In this document: piece by piece, positions 22,241 through 32,862 of the stretch | Position numbering within the stretch: position 1 is the first letter of the stretch | Layout: each line of letters opens with the position of its first letter | Origin: Siphonodentalium dalli | Taxonomy: Eukaryota; Mollusca; Scaphopoda; Gadilida; Siphonodentaliidae | Reading direction: 5' to 3' | Assembly (NCBI GenBank): GCA_032622095.1 | Contig: CP136069.1 | Location: 84,096,958-84,160,957 of the forward strand | DNA length: 64,000 nt | Position numbers and translations under genes: made by a program | Notes under the pieces: model-generated | Seen by the model: the letters and a program-made list of their open reading frames with translations, nothing else | Databases searched by the model: none | What the model was told of the DNA's origin: nothing

Positions 22241-23467
22241 GCTAATAACACAACATATAACCATTTCTGGAATATTCTCCATACGGACGGGAATAAAGCG
22301 GTGAAACAGCTTATGCATACCACTAGGTGATAAAACATTTAAGCCAGCACTAATTTGAATAAAAACCATTCAGGGGCCCGTATCACTTGCACATATTGGC
22401 TAAGAAAAATATAATGCCTTTCTAGCTGCCTCTGAAACAATTTATAAAATTAAAACAATCTACAAAAATCTCAGCACGTGGTAGACCATCTAGGTATTAA
22501 ATTTAATTAAAACACATCTAACTCCAAGCAGCCAACAGATGCTTACAGCGCATAACCCATGCATAACAGCCAGTGCATTTTATGTTCTCGAAACTTCCAT
22601 AATAACATCAAATCAAAGAGCACTAGGCAAAAACATGCCAATATCGCAGGTTCCAATAATGTAAATACACAGGTGTAAGCTATTAACTGCCACGAATCTG
22701 GCTTCTGTGAATATGTGTGTAATCCCCCCCCCCCCCCCATTGTGGACAGAACATCAGGCTTATTATCACCTTACGCCATAGATCCATAGCGCAGTGTCTC
22801 AAAACATTCGACTCTAGTCACCCTTTCATATGTTCTGCATGATTGCATGTTAAACGACAACAACGTTGTAACAGATTGGCCACTTACCTTCAAGTTAGAT
22901 GTCACATATTATGCATGTACATTCGATGCACGAATCAACACTGTAGGAAATGAAGGCCGGTATTGATTTGTTATTACTTCAGAAATGGTTCATATAGTAT
23001 ACAACGCGTTTGGGTCACATACCTTAAAGGTACATGGCTTCTGTGCGAGGTGGTTTGTGAATAGATTGAAAATGAGCGTATGTGACCATCACTTCATAGA
23101 TTTACATATCTATCCAACTTAAAGCATTTATGAAGAATGTAGGGATACCAAGCATTATACATTTTCACAAACCGATGGACACTAAACAGACCAGCGAGGC
23201 ACTTGCCCTCACAAAAGCTAATAACACAGCATCTATCCATTTCTGGAAAATTATTGGCCCGTGTGAGTTAGCAGTGAAGCGTATTAAACTCGAAGCAGCC
23301 AATACGAATTATACAACAGATGCTTACATACCTAACCCATGCAATTTCTCTCACAAAAGCTATACCGCGAGCGGAATGAACCCTGAATACAGACTGACTC
23401 CCCGTTCTGTATCCCTCCTAATGGTCAACTGTTATGGTAAAATTGATTAAATCATCTCTAACATTAG
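22241..23467. repeat. Degenerate duplicated segments
   Basis: 22230-22560 and about 23215-23350 share blocks (AAGCTAATAACACA, CATTTCTGGAA, CAGATGCTTACA, CCTAACCCATGC). A poly-C run lies at 22726-22738. The 106-codon plus-strand frame at 23130-23450 overlaps this repeat and is not considered a gene. Confidence 0.45.
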
Positions 23468-23471
23468 TTAA

Positions 23472-23941
23472 AGGTACTCGATCCGATAAAACTCCTCTCA
23501 ATTACTATTTCAATGGCTTCGGGGGACCAACATATTTGATTCGATTCGAGGATGTCACCCATCAAAGCATAGATTTGTTAGATATCGATTTTAGAAATCT
23601 ATTATTTTTCATTATCGGGAATACTTTCTGGCCCAGAACTCAGTCAAAATTGCGTTATTATTACCACTTGATTTTAGAGTTATCCATCATTGTCTGTTTG
23701 AATAGATTTTGGTGTACACATCCCGAGAAGATTATGGCAGTTGAAGGTAATTATTAGTACTCATCTCGAGTAAATAACAAATTTCAAAAATCAATATCTA
23801 ATAACTCTGAGCTTTGTTTGATGGGTTCCTCGACTCGAATCAAATATTTTTTACCCCCAAAGCCAAAGAAATAGTAATATAGGACCCTCTGATCGGATTG
23901 TTGTTGTTGAGATGGGGACCATCTGTTCGGATTGAGTACCT
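23472..23941. mobile_element. TTAA-target fold-back element, AAGGTACTC family (copy 2)
   Basis: TTAA at 23468-23471 and 23942-23945. Ends AAGGTACTCGATCCG and its complement; both arms contain the TTCGGGGG...TTTGATTCGA block. The same family as 17.9, 49.6 and 60.0 kb. Confidence 0.75.
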
Positions 23942-24119
23942 TTAAGCTTTTTCTCTAAATACACCTTTAATATCTGTAATCGAACTATCAGGAATCAATC
24001 AACGCCTTGCCAATAAATATTTGAACATTTCAAATAAAGTAAATCATACACACAATTCCTCGAAGCTTCGTAATTAAACACATGTTTAAGTCATTAATGG
24101 CACATTGTTACTGTTGATA

Positions 24120-25100
24120 ATAAGGTGTCATTACTTCAGAAATGGTTCCTATAGCATACTATTGTACCCGTGATCACATACCTTAAAGGTACACGTCACT
24201 TAAGCATTTAAACCTAATTCCGCCTATCCATAAATAAAAAACGCCCTTTATTTCCAAAATTTGTCTTAATGTCCTTCGTTTACTAAATTTATATTTAAAA
24301 TTAAGCATTTAAACATAATTCATCGTATCCATAAATAAAAAACGCTCTTTATTTTCAAAAATGTCCATAGTTTTAACAAAGATTTTTGAAATATACATGC
24401 TTTCATGTATATAAAAAGGCTGTAATGTATGTTAGACAACAACATTGCAGCATTGGCCTTCTAAAGTACCATTAACATATTGGCCTTCAAGTTACATATG
24501 CATGTACATTCGATGCACGAGGCAACCCTGTAGGAAATGAAGGTATTGATTTAATTGTCATTACTTCAGAAATGGTTCATACAATTGACCGTATTTTGGT
24601 CACATACACTAAAGGTACACGTCACTTTTGTAAACAATATAATCATACAATACATTACTCATAGGGTTGAACATGTCCACTGTAGTAAGCTTATTTACTT
24701 CAGAATTGGTTGCAATAACATAGTATTGTACCCGTGTGTCCCTTACCTTAAAAGTACACGTCACCTTTGTCTATAATCAGACAATACATTACACGTAGGG
24801 TTCAACATGTCCACCGTAGTAAGCTTATTTACTTCAGAAATTGTTCCAATAGCATAGTATTGTACCCGTGGGGCCCATTACCTTAAAGCTAGGTACACGT
24901 CACTTTTGTAAACTCAATAATCACACAATACATTACACATAGGGTTCAACATGGTCACAGAATCATGCAACCACATCCAAAAGCAACGAACACCCATTAC
25001 TGAGTCCCGCTGTTACACACGTCACTCGGGATTAAGGTCTTCTAGTAATGAGTTATGGTTGTATACTTTAGAAATGGTACCTATATATAGCATACTATTG
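24120..25100. repeat. Tandem and scattered units of about 133 bp
   Basis: ACTTCAGAAATGGTTC, then ATTGTACCCGTG, then AAAGGTACACGTCACTTTTG, then ACACATAGGGTTCAACATG recur. Three consecutive units start near 24563, 24699 and 24831, with partial units near 22974, 24128 and 25070. Confidence 0.75.
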
Positions 25101-25638
25101 TACCCCATTGGTGCACATCACGTTTCATGTGAATTACACGAGCAGGTAACTCAATTCTCTGCATTTCGAATGGAATTGGGTATTTTTGTTAATTATATAC
25201 AGTGTTATTTAGCTTAGAAATGGTTGTTATTTTATATCAATATGCCAGTTTATGTCACAGACAAAATGCGTACTCCCTCTTCACATAGACTAATATGTAA
25301 GCATTTGTATCATTTAGAATGTCAAAATATATGGTCTAAGTCAGTCGTATTAGCTATATATGGCCAATTTCCTTTCAAGTTATAACCCCATTAAAACTAT
25401 GCTTCAAATGTCAATTATATGTAACTTGAATATGCTCGGTCCCCAGGGCCTTTTTTTTTGGTCATAGGTTCTAACCGACCATCGTTCATACTCGAACGCG
25501 TGTGTATGTGATAGCGATGGTAATGGTAGAGAGAGCTGGTTAGGCAGACCAAGAGCTAGGTAGACCCACTGCCTATATCAATATATATGTACGATATATA
25601 CATGCATGCACTGACCGCATTGGGTTCCCGTTACTGGC
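25101..25638. other. Unassigned intergenic stretch
   Basis: No gene, repeat or paired termini recognised. Confidence 0.35.
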
Positions 25639-25869
25639 CTATACACATGAAGTATTAAAGTTATACACCTTCATCAGCGCGCTCTTAATGAGTTTTGAAT
25701 CGGCACACGGGTACGAATCCAAACCATTCCGATGTAATTTATCGGAATTCCAATCATGACCATCTGTACAGAGAAAGCTATAGTGGTAACGATAAACTAT
25801 GTTTACGTAATTGACTAGACACATTGAGGTAAAGAAGCAAACTATAAATGTATCAAAGATATATTTCAA
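25639..25869 (-). CDS. Possible coding segment, unrecognised
   Basis: A 76-codon open frame with a coding-like codon pattern (many RNY codons), a hydrophobic start (TFIVCFFTSMCLVNYV) and four Cys. The first in-frame ATG is internal (SMCLV). A possible donor AAG|GTGTAT lies near 25675. An in-frame stop immediately upstream leaves no room for an acceptor, so it may be a broken exon. Function unknown. Confidence 0.25.
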   Translation of the reverse strand: MKYIFDTFIVCFFTSMCLVNYVNIVYRYHYSFLCTDGHDWNSDKLHRNGLDSYPCADSKLIKSALMKVYNFNTSCV

Positions 25870-26140
25870 GGTTTTTTAATCGGCAACCAATTATTGGATA
25901 TATTTTTGTTGGGCATGGTCATACGCACCACTGTGTTTCATATAAAAAAAACTAGTGGGTGGTTAAATCACGGAAGGCCAATATTCCCGATGGTAAGTTA
26001 TTTTTAGCATATGGGACACATTTATGACCAAATCGGTTATAGGAAATGAGGTAAATTGCACTTTATTATTTAAAAGGAATAACGCTGTACAAGCTTAAAC
26101 ACACAAACCATGGGTTTTGTCAACTTCTTACATGTAGTCT

Positions 26141-26250
26141 ATTTGGAGTTTGGTTATGTTCATCAAACACCAGTAATTGACACCTCTGTCTGTATATTTG
26201 GAGTTTGGTTATGTTCATCAAACAATGGTAATTGACACCTCTGTCTGTCT
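26141..26250. repeat. 55-bp tandem duplication
   Basis: ATTTGGAGTTTGGTTATG... to ...GACACCTCTGTCTGT repeats at a 55-bp offset (26141 and 26196) with two or three differences. Confidence 0.8.
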
Positions 26251-26362
26251 ATTTGTGTTATTATGATTGGGTCCCATGTTCACCCTATTAGTTGTAAGCG
26301 CATGGTCACCATAGCTCCAAATCGTTCCGAATGTCCAAACTAATTCACTATTTAATTCTGAA

Positions 26363-26625
26363 ATAGGTTTAGTTGTGCTTACAATGTAATACAAAACTAG
26401 TTGTTCATTAAACATCGTTTCAATCGTGAAAATAGTACAAGGTTCCCTCATAATAATGTAACCATAAATTGATGTAACTTCTTCGAATTTCAAACTATAG
26501 TCATTAAAAATCGTGCTACGGTATTCAGCGAAGCGGGCAAAGTTATGACCACCGATAAGTACACGAATCTCATGCATGTATGTCTTTTTTAGTAGTACCA
26601 CTAAATATCCAACAATCTGAAAACA
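26363..26625 (-). CDS. Possible internal exon, unrecognised
   Basis: Within an open frame of 147 codons (26218-26661). A good acceptor (AATTGTTTTCAG) would start the exon at IVGYLVVLLKK, and a donor ATT|GTAAGC near 26372 would end it after EQLVLYYI. Codon choice looks coding-like. One hydrophobic segment, no recognised domain. A chance frame of this length is possible in 64 kb, so confidence is low; borders are approximate. Confidence 0.3.
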
Positions 26626-26759
26626 ATTAATCCAAAATATCCAGTAAGAAATCTGTTTCAAATTCTGATCTCTCCATCAAAGTATTCAATCTCTTTCTAC
26701 CATCAGCAAAATTTCCTTCCTTCTAGAAGTTCCGTAATTATTATTTTACTCTCCCTTAA

Positions 26760-27390
26760 AGGGGTACTGTACGCCAATTTCAATAAATTCCCGGTAACAA
26801 TTGCGATCTAATATCAATATTATATTTTAAAATAACGTATTTGAGTCGACGATGTCTACTGAAAACATTCCGGTTAACAGGCTATCATAAAAGTCAAATT
26901 GAATTATTTAATATAAATGAATTTATGACTGGAGTCATAAAATGGCGAATTATGCCATTACGAGTTACCGTTCTTGAAATCTCACATGCTGTGTGTCTTT
27001 TATCGACGGCCGTTTACGACGAACATTATTGAGTTGCGAACAAAACATGTTACATGCAAAAGGAAGTCCCGCTATAACCAATTTAGAAAAAAAGAGAAGA
27101 AACAAGATTCATAAAGCGTCAAGTATTTGTATAGGGGTGAGATTGTTCTATGGAAGAGATTGCAGGCATCAATTGAACTTCCGGTCCATCCTGCAACCTG
27201 CGTCTTCTCCGGTGAAGGTCAAAAACATGGCGCGTAGTTTGAAATCGTAATATTTTTATTTCCAAGATCAATATTTTCGTCGCTAAATTAGGTTTATACG
27301 AAACTCATATAACACGAACACAATCTAACTTGAAAGTTATGTCAATGGGAGTAAATAAAAAAATTGCCTATCTCTGTGTACAGTACCCCT
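26760..27390. mobile_element. TTAA-target element, AGGGGTACTG family (copy K2)
   Basis: TTAA at 26756-26759 and 27391-27394; AGGGGTACTGTACGCC at the left and its complement at the right. It is 631 bp. It carries the uninterrupted version of the site where a Helitron entered copy K4 (55025-56558). Confidence 0.82.
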
Positions 27391-27394
27391 TTAA

Positions 27395-27990
27395 GAACCA
27401 TGTATGTTGTAGTTCTGTTTTCATGTCTCCATGTAACGTTGACTCGTTAACTAACTCCTTGTAAATTTTCTCAAGCATTTCTGTGGGTAATATTTCCTCC
27501 ATAATTCCTAATTTACAAAACCATCTGTTTATTCGAGTAAATCCGCTAACTCACATGTCATTGGACGTGAGTTCCTCATATAATTAACACAATCGGTTGT
27601 TCGTACCCATACCTAGTGAGCATTTTATCTCTAATAGCTATCGGTAAAGTATTTAGTTCTTATTATAATATTTATAACCAATCAAAATCCGTAGCTATAC
27701 GAGGACAAACGGAATGATAACATCCGTTCAACAACTTGGTATTCTAGTCATAGTTCATTTCATATTATTACTCTAAAATCTCCATTACATGGAGAAAACC
27801 ATAGTCAGAAATGGTAACGCCACCAATATCATATTATTAGCCATAAATATAAATTATAATACAATTATACTATAAACTAGCTTTCAAATTTTATGTGGGA
27901 AATTTGCATACTTCCATATTTCAAGTTTTCCCGTTTCTCGTGTTATACATTACTTTCTTCAAACTGTCTTCTTTATTACACAAGCTGATG
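27395..27990. other. Unassigned intergenic stretch
   Basis: AT-rich, no supported feature. Confidence 0.35.
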
Positions 27991-28560
27991 GGCCCGACTT
28001 CGTCCGGCTGTTTCCCATCTGATTTCCGGCGAAAGGCGCGATTTGACCTTGAATTGACTATTTCGAAAATCAAGATCAGGTCAGGGTCATGATTTGACCC
28101 GTCCAAAACACCACCGGGCCACCCCGGAGAAAAGTACCCCTAGGTATCAAATTTCGTCGAAATCCGTCCGTTTTACCCCACTTGACCTTTAATTAACAAT
28201 ATTGAAGGTCAAGGTAAGATCGGAGTCATGATTTGACCCGTCCAAAACACTCCCCCGACAAAAGTACCCATAGGTATCAAATTTCGTCGAAATCCATCCG
28301 TTTTACCCGATTTGACCTTTGATTGACCACATTGAAGGTCAAGGTCACGCCGAGGTCACGATTTGACCCGTTCAAAACACTCCCCGGACAAAAGTATCCA
28401 TATGTATCAAATTTCGCCGAAATTCGTCCGTTTTACCCAAATTGACCATGCATTGACAGTTTTAACGGTCAAGGTCAGGTCGGGGGTCACGATTTGACCC
28501 GTCCAAAACACTTCCCGGACAAAAATTCCCCTAAGTATCAAATTACGTTGAAATCTATGG
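27990..28560 (-). mobile_element. Helitron-like fragment with about 120-bp internal repeats
   Basis: Starts with GATGGGCCCGACTTCGTCCGG, the hairpin end of the Helitron-like family on the minus strand, then four to five units built on ATTTGACC, TTGAAGGTCAAGG, GACCCGTCCAAAACAC and GGTATCAAATTTCGTCG. The TC end is not found, so the copy looks truncated. Confidence 0.6.
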
Positions 28561-28629
28561 AAAGCCGAAGGGGACATGTTAGTTGCTAATTGCTAGATAT
28601 ACGACGCACGACTTGTCGCGGTATCTTAA

Positions 28630-28774
28630 AGGTGTTTCAAACTAGGAGATAGAGGTATTCTGCGTTTCAAATGGTGATGGATTATAGTATTTTATTCAAA
28701 TTTTATGGCATAAATTGTTATTAAAACCGTATATACTATAAAAAAAATTAATGACTCGAAAATTAAGTGGGCCT
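28630..28774. mobile_element. Short relic of the AGGCCCACTTAATTTTCG family
   Basis: TTAA at both ends (28626-28629, 28775-28778). The right half matches the complement of 62281-62430 (TTATGGCATA..TTGTTATTAAAACCG, CGAAAATTAAGTGGGCCT). The left end differs, so it is a rearranged or deleted copy. Confidence 0.5.
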
Positions 28775-28999
28775 TTAAACAAAGTCACAATTGCAGTTAG
28801 GCTCATCTCACACTCGTCTATTCAGCGATATTCTGCTGCGCAGTTTGTTATAGCCTCCAGTTTTCATTGAGCGTTAAGCCCCACTGTTATAATTCGCCTT
28901 TAACAGGCGTACTCTTGCCTCAGATTATTGAGATATTAGGTCACAGGTAATGACATTAAATCGCATGGAAACATAGCAATTGTGTGGGCTGCTTGGTGT

Positions 29000-29870
29000 G
29001 AATATGTAATGAAAAATAAGGTCATACGTAATTATATTAAACTCAAGAAAACCCGCGAAAACAAAACAAAATCACATTTAATGTTTTAAGTTATTTCCTT
29101 CATAAAAAGAATCTTCGTGATAATGAACCCTCTCAATACTTTAGAATATAGAATTAACCTTAAGATAACAAAAAGCTTCGGAATAGAGAACCTTCGGAAT
29201 AAAGAACCTTCGGATTGGTGAACCTTCGGAATAGCGAACATTCAGAGAAATTTCGGAATAGTGGACATTCGGGATAGTGAACCTTCGGAATAGAGACATG
29301 CCCCCCCCCCCAATATTCATATTATATGCCCAGAGTTCAAAGGTATGGGCCCATAAAATTCTAAATTTGGCCCTTAAAATATTGAACTCCAAATTGGAGC
29401 CCACACAGAACATCACTTAAGTCAACTGTACCTGTGTCATGTCCCAATGCGGGAGGGTCCACATATACCACAACATTCATATTATATGCCAAGAATTCTA
29501 AGGTATGGGCCCACGTAATGACATTAAATCTCAAGAAAACCCGCGAAAACAAAACAAAATCACATTTAATGTTCTAAGTTCAAGTTATTTCCTCCTGTAT
29601 CTGTATCGGTATGCGCGCAGGATCAGTTCGGATGTGAGCGCACACTCCATAAAAAGAATCTTCGTGATAATGAACCCTCTCAATATTTTAGAATATAGAA
29701 TTAACCTAAAAATAACAAAAACCTTCCGAATAGAGAACCTTCGGAATAGGCTAGCGAACCTTCGGATTAGTGAACCTTCGAAATAGTAAATATTCAGAAT
29801 AGAGAACCTACGGAATATTGGACTTTCGGGATAGCGAACCTTCATAATAGAAACATGTCCCCACAATTAC
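29000..29870. repeat. Direct duplication with CCTTCGGAATAG repeats
   Basis: Two direct copies (about 29030-29310 and 29520-29850) share CAAGAAAACCCGCGAAAAC, AAAAAGAATCTTCGTG and TGAACCCTCTCAATA, then 15-20-bp repeats of the form CCTTCGGAATAGNGAA. A poly-C run lies at about 29305-29312. Similar short repeats occur at 57345-57570. Confidence 0.75.
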
Positions 29871-30172
29871 ACAGGTTACGTAAACACATGTGCTAATCTT
29901 TGTCGTACTATCGTGACTCTATCGGTACGGTTTATACTCAAGTACGAAAAAATACCTAACCATAATACATTCGCCCAGTGGATTATCGATCGACCACAGA
30001 ATATGAAAAACTATAATACAGCTTACACCACTGTGTGGCGTAATAAAGAGCCCATTGCCCACGTGACAGTATCGTGTCACGAAAGGTCTACTGTGTTCAA
30101 AGTATGTAAGTGCGTGTCTGGTTTATGTATATGTCCCTGTTTCTTAAAGCAAATCCAGTACATATACGTGCG
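29871..30172. other. Unassigned intergenic stretch
   Basis: No gene, repeat or paired termini recognised. Confidence 0.35.
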
Positions 30173-30176
30173 TTAA

Positions 30177-30752
30177 AGGGGTACTGTACGCCAAATGTTG
30201 TTGTTGGTTTCTATAGTCTCCGAGTCGGAGAATAAGATAAAAAAAATTTCATTATTTGAAAGTCTGTTGAGTACGAAGTAGAGTTACGGATGACAAATTT
30301 ACTGGAATGCAAAAATACAAATTGTCGTTGTCGAGTAATTTTTGTACAGTTTTCAACCAAATGAATCAAATAAAAGTTATATTATAGGCATACTAGTCCC
30401 ATATAATCATTTAAGTTATTGTATCGTCGCTAGTCAGTGAGTGGCTTGAGTGTTCTCCCCGTATCATCATAATGTTTTAAGCGATCGTGTGTGCGATCGG
30501 TTTAACAATCCAGTATCCCTCAATTACTTTGTTTGATTACGGAAATTCGTAATTTAATTGACGCCATTTTATGGCTCCAGTCATAAATTCAGTTTATATC
30601 AAATTATTAACTTTTAAATTATTAAATTTTAAGATAGCCTATTAACCTGAGCGTTTACAGAATACATCTTCGACTCAAATTATATATGTTTCTATATATT
30701 ATCGATATTAGATCGTTGTTGTCACCGGAAATTTAATGAAAATGGCGTACAG
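30177..30752. mobile_element. TTAA-target element, AGGGGTACTG family (copy K3, right end lost)
   Basis: TTAA at 30173-30176 and AGGGGTACTGTACGCC at the left. The sequence parallels K1 (13573-14183) up to GGCGTACAG at about 30752, where the terminal TACCCCT is missing. Confidence 0.75.
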
Positions 30753-30820
30753 TTATGGACTATATACGTGGTATATATCAGTATATACACGAATGTAATG
30801 TAATCACGTGCGCGTATCAA

Positions 30821-31338
30821 TCTCATATATATTTTGAAGACCTCTGTCTGTTTGTTTGTATGTTTCTCTGTATGTTTGTATGTTTGTCATTTATACAAAT
30901 CTACGATTCTCGACCGATCGGGACCAAACTTGGTACGTGTGTGTAGTTTGACCAGGCGGTGGACGTTGTCGTATTGGCGAGCCCGTGCGGCGCCCGCTTC
31001 GCGCATGCGCAGACGAGATCTCGGAAACGGGTGGAGCTATCGACTTGAAATTTGGTATGTGAATGTATCTTGCCCCGGATACGAATTTTATCGGGTCGCC
31101 GAGCCCGTGCGACGCCAGCTTCGCGCATGCGCAGACGAGATCTCGGAAACGGGTGGAGCTATCGACTTGAAATTTGGTATTTGAATGTATCTTGCCCCGG
31201 ATACGAATTTTATCGGGTCGCCGAGACCGTGCGACGCCAGCTTCGCGCATGCGCAGACCAGATCTCGGAAACGGGTAGAGCTATCGATTTGAAATTTGGT
31301 TTTTGAATAGCGCGGATAATGTCGGGCTCATCGGCTAG
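30821..31338 (+). mobile_element. Helitron-like unit (plus strand), first of a pair
   Basis: 5' TCTCATATATATTTTGAAG after A; 3' GTCGGGCTCATCGGCTAG with a hairpin AGCCCG...CGGGCT-type just inside. Three internal repeats of about 122 bp, as in unit 4 at 17183-17733. Its CTAG abuts the TC of the next unit. Confidence 0.72.
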
Positions 31339-31722
31339 TCTCATATATATTTTGAAGACCTCTGTCTGTTTGTTTGTATGTTTGTCTGTCTGTCATTTAT
31401 ACAAATCTACGATTCTCGACCGATCGAGACGAAACTTGGTACGTGTGTGTAGTTTGACCAGGCGGTCGTCGTTGTCGTATTGGCGAGCCCGTGCGACGCC
31501 CGTGCAGCGCATGCGCAGACGAGATCTCGGAAACGGGTGGAGCTATCGACTTGAAATTTGCTATGTGAATGTATCTTGCCCCGGATACGAAGTTTATCGG
31601 GTCGCCGAGCCCGTGCGACGCCAGCTTCGCGCATGCGCAGACCAGATCTCGGAGACGGGTAGAGCTATCGACTTGAAATTTGGTTTTTGAATAGCCCGGA
31701 CAACGTCGGGCTCATCGGCTAG
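31339..31722 (+). mobile_element. Helitron-like unit (plus strand), second of a pair
   Basis: TCTCATATATATTTTG at 31339, CTAG ending at 31722, then T. A shorter version with two internal repeats. Confidence 0.72.
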
Positions 31723-32690
31723 TTTCATATATTCTTCTCAAAACAACTCAGCACAACGCATCAATTCTGATGTCTATGGCGGTTCAAACAGTGTACACTT
31801 TCAGTATTGTTACCGTTTAATGCATACCATACTCATGATTTCTAATCATCTAATAGGTATTATAAAGAATGCCTACTTCACAAATATTTTGAATGCATTT
31901 CAGTGTATATTTCGTGCTCTGTAAAAACGTGATTTGACCGCTAGTGATGTAGTGAAATAACATATTTTATCGCTGTCAAATACGTACTAAAAAAGTGTTT
32001 GTTTTCACAATGAATTTATCTGGTAATTTAAGCGTTCAAACACATTCGGCATACCTGTAGGTATAATAACTATTCGAATGTGTAATTCATTCAACCTTAT
32101 TGTTCCGGGGCCCGATAACATTTGCACAAACTGGGTAAGAAAATGTCTTTCTAAAAGCCTATGAAACAGCCGACAGATTAAAACAATCTAGAATGTTGTA
32201 GAATACAAAAATTTCCAGAATGTTCCAAGGTGTTCCACAATAACATCAATTCAAATTAGTGTGGGCGTTTGGAAGTTCACTAGTATGTTCTAGAATAAAG
32301 ATATATCTTATAAGACCATTGCAATCTTCATAACGCTGCACTTTCACTTATTTTTATGAGTTGTACGTTTGAAGACTTAATTCAATTCAGGAAAGGATTT
32401 CTTCATCTCTTGTCAAGTAAGTTTATAACTTTATATTTAAAAATTGAATAAATGTAACGTATAACATTGTGTAGTTCATCGTTACATACAACATTTAATA
32501 TAGCTCTTTAAAGCCATATAAAGCATATGTCGAAATCATATAATTAATGCATCTCGAGCCTGGACACATTTAATAAAGCTCTTTAAATCATTTAATAAAG
32601 CTCTTTAAAGACATATAAAACATATGCCGAAATCATATAATTAACGCATCTCGAACCTGGAGACTTTAAATATATAGGCTCTTTCTAAAT
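31723..32690. repeat. Repeat fragments, no gene
   Basis: 32130-32290 shares AGAATGTTGTAGAATACAAA and TTCCAGAATGTTCC with the 19.9 and 35.6 kb repeats. 32500-32670 has two copies of a block of about 94 bp (AAGCTCTTTAAA, CATATAAARCATATG, GAAATCATATAATTAA, GCATCTCGARCCTGG). Confidence 0.5.
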
Positions 32691-32841
32691 TCGTGAACAA
32701 ACAAAGCTCGTTATTTCTATATAACGTGTATAGAGCTAGTAATAATGCACTGCACAATGTTATACGTCACATTTACTCACTCTTAAATACATTACCCATA
32801 GGGGAATTTCAGAATCCAGTAAAACTATATAAATCCATATC

Positions 32842-32847
32842 ATTTAA
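32842..32847 (-). terminator. Candidate polyadenylation signal (ATTAAA)
   Basis: ATTAAA on the minus strand begins 16 bases after the stop codon of the 32863-34957 gene. It is the common variant of AATAAA; the assignment is an inference. Confidence 0.35.
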
Positions 32848-32862
32848 TGGTATGACTATTGT

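Noticed and set aside
23130-23450. 106-codon plus-strand frame
   Set aside because: Overlaps a segment duplicated at 22.2-22.56 kb with frame-breaking differences; no splice context.
17183-31690. Frames beginning MREAGVARARRPDK and similar in Helitron units
   Set aside because: Same peptide recurs wherever the 122-bp repeat occurs, in both orientations; a repeat by-product.
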